28,257 nucleotides of DNA from Pelargonium nanum (lineage: Eukaryota > Streptophyta > Magnoliopsida > Geraniales > Geraniaceae). Under the pieces are notes generated by a model, which worked only from the letters and a program-made list of their open reading frames with translations, was not told the origin of the DNA and ran no database searches. The stretch covers positions 1 to 28,257 of the forward strand of contig JAYMTF010000924.1 in the NCBI GenBank assembly GCA_036897485.1, in the 5' to 3' direction. Below, in pieces: positions 9,015 to 19,744 of this stretch (positions are counted from its first letter, which is position 1; every line of letters begins with the position of its first letter). Position numbers and translations under genes: made by a program.

Positions 9015-11889
9015 TCAAGCAGCCTTGACCTTTTCTCTAAGAAACTGCCGCATATGTTCCCGTTTCCAATTGTCAATTCTGCAAGAAAAAAAAAAGAACG
9101 AATAAGCATCTCTACTTTTGCACATGATAAAAATGAACTTGTACCGTACGGTCTTTTTTCAGGACTGATGGTTGACTTAATCAAGCCTCTAAGACTATGA
9201 GGATCATTATTTATCCCATGTCCATGATAATCAACCTAAAATGCATCTCACTTCTCGTCTTCAAAAGGCATTGATCCATGGGAGGACAAGGTGAGACTCA
9301 CTTTAGGTGTCCAGACTAGCTTGAATTTTGTACTATATCTTGTTAAAAGCAAGGATCGGGCATGGTATCAGAGATACAATTTGGCAATTGAGGGAAAGAT
9401 GGTGAAGTGTTTTCTAGTGTGATACCAGTAATCAACATTTCTATTAAATTACCTTATAGTTTCCTTCTGTTGGCCCTCGTCGTCCAGCAAGATTAATTTT
9501 GGTGGAGAATTGAAAACATATTGAACTTTAACAGAAGGGAACTGATCCTTCTCTTCTTCAATAAAACCCACAATCTCAGGATAGAAAACCAGTTTCCTCA
9601 TGCAGACCTCCACGAGTGCACCGGCATAAGTGATCTGCAGTTGCATACAATCAGATGTGTAATTTCTTCCCGTATATAGAATAGAACCATTAGTGCCAGA
9701 TTTAACAGGATACCCATCAGAATATCATAGATTCATTTGTGTAATAGGCAACCTCACTAGAGGTCAACTACCATCAGGATAAAGGAAGTTCAATGCATAA
9801 TATTGCAACTTCAAGAAATCATCATCCCAAATACATTATTCATACCTTGCTCATTGAATCATCCGAATCCTCTGTACAACACTTCAGGCATTCAGATACC
9901 AACTCTGAAACCAAAAATTGAAGTTTTAGTATAGCTGGCAGTCGTGCACATAGATATGTATGTAGAAGTATCACATGTGTAAAATGCACATAGATATGCA
10001 TGTAGAAGTTCTTGAGCCTCTAATATGACCACGCTACTACCAAAACGTAGTCCCTAAGTCATGAGGTCACACATCACTACATCAACAAAGTTCTATCATC
10101 AACATCTATCACTTAGATCATCTTTACAAACTCAACTCATACATGCATGTTGGCAGCTCATACTTCTGCAATAAACACATGAAATCCCATAATCTTGAGT
10201 GTGTTTTATTAGAGTCCTAGCCGTAAGCCTCATGGGGTCTGTCCAACCTAGACCGTTTGTTTTTGGGAACAATTTTAACAATCCACCCACTATAGTGATT
10301 AGGGAGGGAGCTCCTAGTAGGTCATCCCATGCAATGATATCACTACTCTTCCAAGAGTGCCTTTACATGATTCTATGAATTCTTGCACTTTGTTGTTTTT
10401 TTTGTCTAATTTTAGTGGTTCTTATCAACTCAAGTGCCTAGTTAGTGACACCTTGAGCTTGAGGAGGAGAGTAAAGATACAAATCTATGTCAAGTAGAAT
10501 CAGGAAAGTTGTTAGTAGTGAAATTATGAAATATATTGTACTTAGTAAGGTTTAGTTTAGTTTTCTAATCTAGTTTGTTTCCCTACTTCTATTCTAAATA
10601 TCCTATATAAAAGGGTCTCTCTTGTACTTGTTAAGCCAATGAATTCACATCAATAATATAAATTTAACATGCATCATATCATAGCTCTTTAACACTACCA
10701 TCCCCCTAAAAACGCATGAACCCAAAAGAAATTTTATTGAGAAGTGCCTTCATCTAATTTACAACATGCAAGTCTAGTCCACAAAGAAGTAAACAAGGTG
10801 GTAGGCTGGGTTGGTCACTCATACAACCTATAGCATTAGTGCCAACCTCCCTCAAGGAATCGCTATTTCCAAAAATCCTCAAAAATAGATAGACTTCAGC
10901 CAATAGCTAAGCAACAGAGTAGCATTTTTTGTCAGTCAACAAGATGGAACAAGCAATGGTTGAGTAAGTAGTTCTTCGTTATTATTACTTGAGGCCAGAA
11001 AATAAAGCTAACAATAAAAACCTTGTTCATAACTTGTTATTCGTACATGAATAAACTCATTAACTTTATTCTAAATTATATTTCCTCCCTTTTTTTTGCA
11101 TTTTAAGTCAGTTTCTTATTCCTGGCAGAGCTGTGCCTGGTCAGAAGAACCTGCAGGTGACACTCCGGTGACAAGTTGATAGTTTCAGATCCCAAACTTA
11201 AGAGAACAAATGATTCCAATTCTTTTTACCATCTTGTTTTTTTTTTTTTTTTCCATTTTAACTAGCTCACTTTGTATTTGCCTAAGTAAATAAAAAAACT
11301 GACATACCCAACATTCATGTGTTGTATCACCACTCAACATCCAAATTTCAAACTCTAAATCAATCAAACAGTTCCAACCTATCTCCCTCTCTTCACTCCA
11401 ACAAAATAAGAAGTGATTGTAATTGTCAGCCTCTAAATTCCAATCATTTGAAAACCAACAATCAAACAAAAAAAACACAAATAACTGATATAAAAACAAG
11501 CATCATAAAACTCAAATCACCACCTGCGACGACCCAATAAACTAAAGTCATAAAATTAATCACCTTTAACTCTATATTCAAACCCATACAATACATAGAA
11601 TCAATCGACGGTCAAAGCAACCACATTGACCCCAAAAATTGAAAACCCATAAGAGAAAAAAGTAATAAAATTAGAGAGAAGGCAATAGAAAGATGAAAAA
11701 AATACCTTGGTCCTTGACATACTCAGCCAAAGTGTTGCAATCGGAGCAGAGCGCGAGACCAGTAAATCCCAGATTCTCGCATTCTCTAGAGCTCAATTGC
11801 TCCTCTTTTGATGTGCCCAAAGCTGCGACAACCAAAACCCACACCGCTAATACACAAAGACTGTACCTTCTCATTCTCAACGATCCCAT
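9015..11889 (-). CDS. SEP15: SEP15 / selenoprotein F-like ER thioredoxin-fold protein
   Basis: Four exons join in phase: 11706-11889, 9846-9904, 9453-9634 and 9015-9078. They give a complete 162-residue protein, the usual family length. Residues 1 to about 26 form a signal peptide (RRYSLCVLAVWVLVVAALG). Residues 37-71 are the cysteine-rich part (C37, C48, C51, C67, C70, C71), the region that binds UDP-glucose:glycoprotein glucosyltransferase in animals. Residues 82-162 form the Sep15/SelM thioredoxin-like domain (VQYVFNSPPKLILLDDEG), ending REKVKAA without a KDEL-type signal. In the animal protein the redox motif is Cys-Gly-Sec. Here it is C92-M93-R94, so only one redox residue remains. The expected role is in ER glycoprotein folding control. 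Intron 1 (9905-11705) holds a Copia LTR relic. The gene lies downstream of the bHLH gene on the same strand. The start ATG at 11889 directly precedes the signal peptide and follows a GA-rich leader. Confidence 0.93.
9945..10009 (+). repeat. 25-bp direct repeat, 40-bp period
   Basis: tgcacatagatatg(t/c)atgtagaagt occurs at 9945-9969 and 9985-10009 with one mismatch. It is a local duplication inside SEP15 intron 1, about 40 bp from the exon 2 acceptor. Confidence 0.85.
10436..10690 (+). mobile_element. Copia-type LTR retrotransposon relic
   Basis: caccttgagcttgaggagga (about 10449-10468) resembles the end of the Copia RNase H region plus polypurine tract. An LTR-like segment starting TGTTAG at 10510 follows. 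It has a TATATAAAAG promoter word at 10604-10613 and then the run commonly seen in Copia LTRs (cttgtacttgttaagccaat, 10621-10640). A degraded primer-binding-site-like stretch lies near 10673-10687. No coding domain survives. It sits in SEP15 intron 1. The boundaries are approximate and no flanking duplication was found. Confidence 0.6.
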
Positions 11890-11993
11890 CTCTCTCTCTC
11901 GCTCGAGTTCTCTCAGAATCAGATTTAGAGCAGTGAAAGACTTTGCAGACGACTGCAGTAATGTTGTTAATCAAAGTGCAGGGTCGAGACAAA

Positions 11994-12006
11994 GACGGTG
12001 TCGTTT
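11994..12006 (-). promoter_or_regulatory. AAACGACACCGTC promoter motif upstream of SEP15
   Basis: The minus strand reads AAACGACACCGTC about 105-117 bases before the SEP15 ATG. Words of this AAACGACACCGT type recur in dicot promoters near transcription starts. I identify it by pattern only. No TATA box is obvious nearby, consistent with a housekeeping gene. Confidence 0.4.
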
Positions 12007-12126
12007 CATCACTGAACCAGTATTTTACTTGAATAAATTTTACTTTGACGATAAATCATATTTTAGATATAGCATTTATATTAAGAGTACCATAATTTAG
12101 TAATTTTAGATCAATTTCAATTTAAT

Positions 12127-12192
12127 TACTCATTTCGTCTCAAAATAATTGTTAACTTAAAATAAATGATTATTTTGATATGGGAGAGTGTA
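12127..12192. mobile_element. Miniature Stowaway-like remnant (~62 bp)
   Basis: Between TA dinucleotides, the left end CTCATTTCGTCTCAAAATAA and the right end (TTATTTTGATATGGGAGAGTG) are inverted repeats of the Stowaway TIR type with almost nothing between them. It looks like an internally deleted MITE or two fused TIRs. It lies about 240 bp upstream of the SEP15 start codon. Confidence 0.6.
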
Positions 12193-12612
12193 ATAAAGTT
12201 GTGTGGTGCACAAATTTATTAGTAAACACTAATATTAAAAAAATTAATCTGTCCCGAGATTCACATGTGTGGAATGTAGCTTGATTTTTCTTCAAATGAT
12301 TCAATCCTTAACTTGAGGGTCAGAAGAACGTTGGAATGCGCACTGTCATAGAAGTTTTGTTGTTCTACAAGTCTAGTAGGATATTTGTCTATTCATCGCT
12401 ATCTTCAATCGTTGTGTTGATTGAGTTGCTCTTTGTCTTAAGTGCTTTGCACCGGTGCCAAAAGTGTTCAAATTCTTGACAATTCCAAAATTGATTGCTT
12501 TTATCTCCATAATGTCAAGATTTAAACCGTGAATAACTTTTTCCTAGCCCTTGTTATCATCTCAGCCTCTACATTCAAAGCTCAAAAGGATTAGGTTTTG
12601 AGCTAATTGACT

Positions 12613-12625
12613 TGGTATCAGAGCC
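12613..12625 (+). mobile_element. LTR-retrotransposon primer-binding-site relic
   Basis: TGGTATCAGAGCC is complementary to the 3' end of plant initiator tRNA-Met, the standard primer site just inside a 5' LTR. No polyprotein follows and the LTR boundary could not be drawn, so only this scar is called. Confidence 0.5.
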
Positions 12626-13201
12626 GGTACACCCACGCAGGCTGCTCTTTGGATCTTCAACACGTTCTCTACATCTCGATTTTTCTACATGATAGACCTT
12701 AATTGACTAAAATTTTAGCAGTGATTGCTATCAATGATGTCTGAAACACAAATTGACATTGTCCTTGCTTCTGAATGCACAAGTTTAGTATCAAACCAAA
12801 TGTATACTTGAAAAAGAATAGACATGTCTTTTAATAACTATTTTTACCAATTTTAATATATTTATATAATACATTTATAACACTCCAGAACAATTGCACT
12901 TATTCTGAATATTGCCAGAACAAGACCATGCCACCAACCCCTGGCTTATGGTTTGCAGAAATACATTCAATCCATATAATATACTTGGTTAATTCATTGT
13001 TAGCATCAATGTCATACAAACTCATCATCTTTATAAATATACATTTTTTGCCTTGCCTACTCAGTACTCACTCTATAGAACAATTGCATAAACCCTTTCT
13101 ACCATAAAGGTTTGGATTAGCTACACAATTTCAATGAAGAATACTGTTGTTTTCCCGTACCACCTACAGCTTCATCGTTCACTACTGTCCGCAATCTTTG
13201 C

Positions 13202-14737
13202 TCAATGAAACTGTGAGATTTCCTTGTCGAATCTGGGGGATGTGGTCTTGATCGGAGCCCATATATCAGCACCGTTGCTACGTGCAACTCCAGCAGTACA
13301 CGATATTGGGACTAGACATAAACCTCTACTTCTCAAACTGCATCCCTCTAATTCCTGCAATTATGTATTACTCAATAACACTTGTAAATTGTAATCCGAA
13401 CACAAATCAAACTTAGTGTGTAACCCGATTCTAGGTTATGTACTTTGTTCAACAAGTTGTGCTCACCTGCATCTTAGCTGGTGGTGGCGTACTTTGGAGG
13501 TATGGAGCACTCAACACCTGCAAGCATAAAACATTGGATTGAAGTCAATTTTTGTTCAAAATTATGCACATAGACGAATGTATATAGTATATGAGTTCTA
13601 AATTCACGACACCAGCGATGGACTTCACACTTGAAATTTTATTGTGACATTTTCGCATCATTCTCATTTTTTTTTTTTTGATCGGCTGCATCATTCTCAT
13701 TTACAAGTCGGTTTACACAATCTCTTTTATAAAATACAATTACTAGCTGGTTGTGGGCTAATATGACTTCTACTGTATCTCATATCTTACTGAGATGTCC
13801 ACATATTAGTACAAGGCGAAAAGGGACTGAGAATGTGGCTAGTCCCTGCTGATTTCTGCAGGCACATGATGAAGTATGTGATTCAATTGCATGCAAGTGT
13901 GATATATTGGTCATTTGAGAGAAGAGGCCAAACCTTAACTTGTTCGTGAAGGAATTGTATGTATCCCATTGCCTCCAGAAGAACTGAAGCTGTATCTGTC
14001 TGCAGTGAATTTAAAAGCCTTAAGGAACCACGACAGTAAACAATTCTAGTACCCATACGACTGATGGGCTTCAATGGATAGCAATTTCAAAAACATCTCT
14101 AAGTTTTCATTGTTTTAAACTGACAATAATATAACATGTGTGGTATTTTTTCATTTCCAATTCTCATGCTTTAAATAGTAATGTGCTGTGCTTATAAAGA
14201 ATGATCGGTATATGTACCTTTCCATATGGAGAAACAAGTTGTTGCAGAGCCACAATTCGTTCGCCAAGCTTCTCTTTCCTCTCCTTTATGCAAGAAAGCA
14301 AAAATTAGATGCTGATAGAGAAATCAAGCATAAAATAAAAGGATGGGCCGCGAGCAAATTCTAGCTCAAACGAAGTAAGGTTCAATCTGAAAACACATAT
14401 GAACTAGGATTTATAGAAATCAAAACCCTAGAAAGTAGAAAGGGAAAAACTAATAAACGAATGAGGTACACTAGAGACCAACTCCAAAGAAGCCGTTCGA
14501 CAAACTGGGGTATGGTACTTATCATGTGTTCATATTTATGTATGTTCTTTTTTCGCATATACCGAAAGATTTGCATGCACCAATATTGAGACGACTACTG
14601 GCTTCAGACAGAGGTAAGGAGAAGAGAAAAGAACAAACCTTGCTTGAAATTGAAAAATCAGACTTTTGGCGCTTGGGTGCTAGAGAAGCGAGATTGCCTT
14701 GGTCAACAGCACAGGGGCTTCTTTTGTGTTCCGTCAT
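13202..14737 (-). CDS. BHLH153: bHLH153-like atypical basic helix-loop-helix protein
   Basis: Five exons join in phase 0: 14639-14737, 14218-14283, 13934-13999, 13467-13517 and 13202-13354 (TGA). They give 144 residues. Residues 1-33 start [13 protein letters not shown] and include KRQK, a possible nuclear signal. Residues 34-52 ([19 protein letters not shown]) are the basic-side turn and helix 1. About 53-57 form the loop, and 58-79 helix 2 ([19 protein letters not shown]). The C-terminal tail has the conserved [14 protein letters not shown] block found in this plant clade. Aligning the helix, the E-box contacts His5 and Glu9 are Phe and Ser, so specific E-box binding is doubtful and action through dimerisation is likelier. 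The exon cuts fall at conserved bHLH positions. An in-frame upstream ATG at 14773 exists, but it probably lies in a 5'-UTR intron and the family begins with MTEHKRS-like sequence. The gene is next to SEP15, as I recall for Arabidopsis At1g05710. Confidence 0.9.
13655..13702 (-). mobile_element. Tail-only SINE micro-insertion (18 bp) with 15-bp target-site duplication
   Basis: gcatcattctcattt is repeated exactly at 13655-13669 and 13688-13702. The 18 bp between read, on the minus strand, AGCCGATC followed by A10. That resembles the 3' end of the full SINE at 22968 (GCTGATCAG plus A-run). It lies in an intron of the bHLH gene, between exons 3 and 4. Confidence 0.7.
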
Positions 14738-16390
14738 CTTCCAGCCTCTATCCCTTCCTTTCAATGGTAGCAAACGTCAGCAGTAGTGTTAGAGGTTCCG
14801 TCAAAGAAAATATATAAAAGAACATAACTCTTAAAAAAGTAAATTCCATTTGGCCTCGGAAGATATGTAGATAATGACCCAACATAGTAACTATAGATAC
14901 CTTAAACTTAATCCAATCCAAATATGGCATAACGGATGACACATTAATTTCACCATCATCCTAATTACCAGATTCAAGAGAACAAATTCTAACACTAAAA
15001 ACAATAAGGCAAGACGGATATAAAGGGTCCGATACCAATAGGGTGTTCTCCAAACTAGATTTGGAAAGGAAAATTTATGATTAGGTAGCTCACCGCTCAA
15101 AGGTTCTATTCCCACCGAGCACGGGCAAGCATCCACACAAATACAGCAAAAATAACCCATGTAGTGACACCAGAAGGTCTAAAATATTATTATTGACCAT
15201 CCAATAAGAAAATATTGATTAAAGAAACTTCCTAGGTAGAACAGAACCGGCCAATTCAGGTCTGGTCTGATAAATGCTTTGTAGGGCTGTTTCAATACAA
15301 AAACTAGAATAATACAAGAATGCGCAAACGTAAAATGAATTCATGCAGAAACTGTGGAAAAGGATATCATAAACTAAAAAACATGCACTGTTTTGGTCAG
15401 AGGTCGATGCTCGCAAACTTGAATAAAATATGCCGGAGCAGCTACAAATATCATAACTTAAACTAAACACCAATTATATGACCTATATATAATATACTTG
15501 TATGGTTTACTAACAGACAACAGTTCCATAAACTAATAAAGAACACATTCCTACTCCTTATCGAAAACTGGTAACCAAACATATGAAATACAAAATTTAA
15601 ATAGTAGCAAGTTGTGTCAATACTATATACATAAATTCAGTGTATATATATAACCCATCCACACTCCATCAGGCTCAACCAAGGTATTGAACACATAAAT
15701 AGGATCAAAATTAAAATCACAATGAATATGATTGTAACAAACAATAGCTCAAAACTAAAATTTAGTGGGGCCAGATTACAAATTGATGCCATGCATGAGT
15801 AAGCAAGAAACTTATATTAAATCAAACTTGCGTATCTAACCTTCCAATCTTCTTCAAAAATCAAAATACAGAAATTCAACAGTACTAAAATCTAAAATAT
15901 CATCTAATGTGAGCTTATTTTAATCCATATACAGAGCAAACTGTATAACACTCGTCATGGAGTGTAATCAAGAAAGTCCTCTAATCAAGTAAAGATTCAG
16001 AAATTCACAAGTACATCTATGGACATGCAAAACCCAGAAAAATCAAAGCTTTATAATCAAAGAAAAACCAGTTAGCTTTCACAAAAACCATGCACTTACC
16101 CAGAATTGACCGCCTGCATTTGCAAAACAGAGACCAACCCTTTTGGATATGGGAAGTTTCTGATGGATTCTTGAAAGAACCCACCGCAAAAAACACCCAA
16201 GTTGAGAGAAACTTTAGTGCAAAATATGGTAAAATCAGCAGAAAATGCAAATTTTGTTAACCACCCAATAGGCACAAGAACATGAATATTGTATCTTTGT
16301 GTTTGTTGGTGATCACTCTTTTGAAAAGCAAGAGACTTTAGAGAACAGAGAGAAAAACAGAGGTGAGAGAAGGGAGTGTGGGAAATGGAA
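14738..16390 (-). other. Probable 5' UTR with a ~1.3-kb leader intron, bHLH gene
   Basis: On the minus strand a CT-rich leader runs from about 16390 to 16100 and ends CTGG|GTAAGTG, a consensus donor (intron starts 16099). A plausible acceptor (ccattgaaag) lies at 14758, 20 bases before the bHLH ATG. No other coding content is visible between them. The transcription start is inferred from the TATA word at 16417-16423. RNA evidence is needed to fix the ends. Confidence 0.5.
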
Positions 16391-16416
16391 GAGAAAGGCA
16401 AGGGCTTTTGAAAGTG

Positions 16417-16423
16417 TTTTATA
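16417..16423 (-). promoter_or_regulatory. TATA box for the bHLH gene
   Basis: The minus strand reads TATAAAA about 30 bases before a pyrimidine-rich leader (CTTGCCTTTCTCTTCC-like) typical of plant transcription starts. It is followed downstream by a strong splice donor at 16100/16099. Confidence 0.55.
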
Positions 16424-17754
16424 ATGTATGTTTTCTGACTATTTAAAATGTTCTTTTGTTTTGTTTGTAAAATGTATGAAAGAATCAAAAAATTTAATTA
16501 TTTGACAGCTAATATCCAACCATAGTTTCTTTTTAAAAAATAAAAATAATGGGAAAGAGTGAAATTTGCTATAGGGGGATGAAGTCATATTTGTAACCAA
16601 TATGGAAAAGGACATGTATGTGGTAGAAGAGTGGCTTGGCTTCATTTGTGCTTTTGAGTATTGACAAATCACAAGGCTTTTATGGTCATCCTATGGCTTC
16701 TAAGGATTAGGTTTGGTTAATTAGGGACAGCTAGTAACTCTACTCTACAAATAGTTAATTGAAGCATGCCAAATTACATACAAAATCAAAACATACTATC
16801 ATAAATCAGAACAACATAGTTGTCTTTTTTTTTTCACCAAGAAAATTATGCCATGTGGTATCTTTATATATATATAACTGTGTCTAGAAACCCATTTAGG
16901 TATACATATACACTAAAATGGTTAATCGAGTCGTAATTTATCTTATTTTTAGTAGTGAATCGTTCTATTTAATCTAGATTGAGTCGGAAAATATTATACA
17001 AGAACTATAAAACTCTTGCTTCCAAATTTAACAGAGGTGCATTTACTAGATTTCAAAATCGAAACTTTATGTTATAATGAAATAACGGTTTTCAATTGTT
17101 CCACAAAACCATCTTATTTAATTTGATTGATCATGGTTCATTTTATTGGTGTCAAGTTCAACTAGTTATTATATTTACATAGTACTCACTAGTTTCAAAA
17201 TAGCTCTCAGTTTTCTATATAAAATTTTGTTTTAAAATAATGTTCACTTTTAGTTAAAAAAACGTTCACCTTATATTTTTGTTAGTTAATTTTCATGAAT
17301 TAGCAATGATACTCATAACGTAAGATGGTTAGATATTTTATAGTTTGTAACAATCAAAACAAGTGGGAATACAATAGAGAAAACTTAACTCTAACTAATT
17401 TTCTTCTTCTTACTCTTTTAAAAATCTAACCACTATGTTGATACATAGTGTATATTTAATATCGGATATTCTTGTTTTCTCTAACAATTTTCTCTAAATA
17501 TGTTATAACTTAACTATATGATGACACCAAGACATATTCAGCCATTCAGATTTCAGGGCATGTTTTTTCTAACCAATACCATCTCTCTTGAGGTAATTCT
17601 TTATTATGCACCCGCCTTCATTTGAAATGAAAAGATAACTTAATGAAATAAATGTGTTATAACACAATTGTACTTGTATACTATGAGATTCAAACGAGTA
17701 ACTTGAGTTAAAATTGCAACTAACTCCTACTTATTGATCGACACGTTCGACGGA

Positions 17755-17811
17755 AATATATTATGTCATTCTCTTTTTTTTTTTTTTGTAGAATATATTA
17801 TTGTCATTCTC
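17755..17811 (-). mobile_element. Poly(T) micro-insertion with ~19-bp target-site duplication
   Basis: aatatattatgtcattctc (17755-17773) and aatatattattgtcattctc (17792-17811) differ by one inserted base and bracket 18 bp: a T14 run then gtag. On the minus strand this is a short word plus poly(A), consistent with an almost fully truncated retroposition event. The non-A part does not clearly match the SINE tail, so the source family is open. Confidence 0.6.
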
Positions 17812-17879
17812 ACGTAATATAGAAGATTTGATGCCATTTTATAAATAGGGCATGTTACCATTTAATAGAATTTTGAGGA

Positions 17880-18290
17880 AGCAAGCAAGGCGGTGGCTGG
17901 CTTAGTTAGACCTCCAAATCCAACGTGGCTTGAGCCGCTAATTAAAATTAGGAGTTACAATTAATTTCAAAAATAGTTGTCCGTTTATGGCGGGAAATCG
18001 CTGTCAGAGCAGTTTATTTTCAGGTGGGCTGGGCGGTTTCCTGACTGAAACTGGGCCCCACATGCCCCTCCCAATCAACCTCTCAAGACACGTGGTGAAC
18101 GTTCATTCGCTCGTGAGAGCCACGTTTAGGTGAGGAGAGTGATGGGCAGCGTGAGCACAAAAGTCCACGAGGGATTTGGTCACGGGGAGGGACCCACGCG
18201 GTTTGTTGTCTGATAATGTGGAGATTGGCAGTAGGAAGGATTTTCCAAGTACTCACTCAAGTACTTGTTGTTTGTAGTTGCTTCTGTTTT
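17880..18290. promoter_or_regulatory. GC-rich promoter-like island with G-box
   Basis: Inside AT-rich DNA this stretch is clearly GC-richer. It carries TGGGCCCCAC (18052-18061), a G-box/ABRE ACACGTGGT (18088-18096), CCACGTTT and a second GC-rich word near 18185-18200. Clusters of this kind mark plant promoters. No coding gene is seen on either side within 2 kb, so it may drive an unannotated non-coding transcript, be a dead promoter, or belong to a transposon. Confidence 0.35.
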
Positions 18291-18650
18291 GCTACATTAC
18301 ATTGATTATTTAGGGACCATACTTCATATTAATTACACTTTTGGCCTCCTATTTTGTGCCTACCTATCTTGCATATCATTACCATGCAACCCCACTTCAG
18401 TCTTCACTTATGAATGTTCTAATACCTTAATCTAACGCAATTCAAACTGGAGCGCTAATAATTTGGTATGAATCTGCGGACATATGAAATTCGATCTGAT
18501 CCGATCACATTAGAGCTGGTGAATTCTTTTTGCAATAATATGATTCAAATAGGAATAAATTCGTTCATTTTATACTATTTTTGTAAAAAATATTTAACAT
18601 GATTTATCTAATATATGAATGGGAAATGATCCGTGCATGTACTACCTGAT

Positions 18651-18827
18651 GCATGTCAAATACATATACATGTAAAAATGAATCTTGATTGTTGATTACA
18701 TCTAACCCAAAAAGGCACTCACTACTTCACCCTGCTGAAAATTCAAGTTGCTCAAATAATATGGACACTATCCATTTTTCACCTATCACATTTTGACGCG
18801 TGTCTTACATGCATGTATTTGACAAGT
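18651..18827. repeat. Imperfect inverted repeat, possible MITE ends
   Basis: gcatgtcaaatacatataca (with tgtaa following, 18651-18675) pairs imperfectly with ttacatgcatgtatttgaca (18805-18824). The spacing and AT-rich interior would fit a small MITE or a hairpin transcript. No target duplication was found. Confidence 0.4.
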
Positions 18828-19744
18828 AAAGCGGTTGCATGTGCCAAGTTGCTTCCTATTATAATTTTGACATTGTATTTATTTTTATTTAGAACGTTTT
18901 GAAAAATGATGGTTAGAGCACTTACATTGAAGAGAATCAATATCACGTACATATGTACTTATTTTATATTATTAAGTAAGAAACTCTAATTAATAATAAA
19001 TAAATAAAATATAAATGTGGAATTCAATTTCATTTTTTAATTGGGACTCACATTAATAATAAGTTACAAAAAGTTTTTTATATTGTTAATGACTTTACAC
19101 TTGTTAGTTGTTAGTAAAAGAGTCGATGATACATGAAAATTTGTAGTAACCATCTTTTATAAAGTCAATATATGTATTCAAAAATGACTAAGAGTTGTCC
19201 CAATCTCAGTTCCAAAATACACGCTTTGGCCCTCTAGAACATTTTTAGAGCAAAGATAATTAAGTCCAATTTAAATTATTTCATATGAGCCAAAATGATT
19301 GTCATGCCAAGTGGAAAGATTCAAGAAAGAGAACGATTCAAACAAAAGTCGAATTGAACCTCATATGAACCCTTAAAAACTAATATACCCAAAAGAATAC
19401 TCGGAACATCATTCCACACGCCCAAGCGCTACCTATAGGCTTGGTTCCCAGATGACACGCTCGCATCGTCTCTCCAATCTTGCCTCGTCATGTGGCCCAG
19501 TTGCACCATCCTGTGTCACACCTTATTCTTCTCGCAAAGCCCTCTGTGAGTCAAAGGGTCGACTCAGTATAAGAGCAACCTCATGTTATTCGTTAACACT
19601 GAATTCAAGCTTTTATATTTTTAGATCATATCCATAGATGCCATATGGCGGTTGAAACATACATCTAGCCTCGCATCGCATCCAATCTCTCTCTAGGTCA
19701 TCACCGAGTCAGGAAGTGATTTGTCTTAAGACTAAGCCTATTCA

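Larger units (their letters stand above)
11890..13201. other. SEP15 promoter and bHLH 3' flank; transposon debris
   Basis: No gene is supported. Reading leftward on the minus strand, this is the 3' flank of the bHLH gene and then the promoter of SEP15. It holds a miniature Stowaway-like remnant (12129-12190), an LTR primer-binding-site word (12613-12625) and a promoter-type motif (11994-12006). Confidence 0.6.

Noticed and set aside
11693..12100. 135-codon plus-strand open frame
   Set aside because: It is antisense to SEP15 exon 1 and its promoter. The composition follows the reverse complement of the signal-peptide exon, so it is a shadow.
16096..16488. 130-codon minus-strand open frame upstream of the bHLH gene
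   Set aside because: It spans the TATA box, leader and a splice donor in one frame and reads like low-complexity UTR. No family is recognisable.
17180..17280. Stowaway-like words such as tttcaaaatagctctcagtt and tttaaaataatgttcacttt
   Set aside because: They look like decayed MITE ends, but no paired terminus or TA flanks could be matched.
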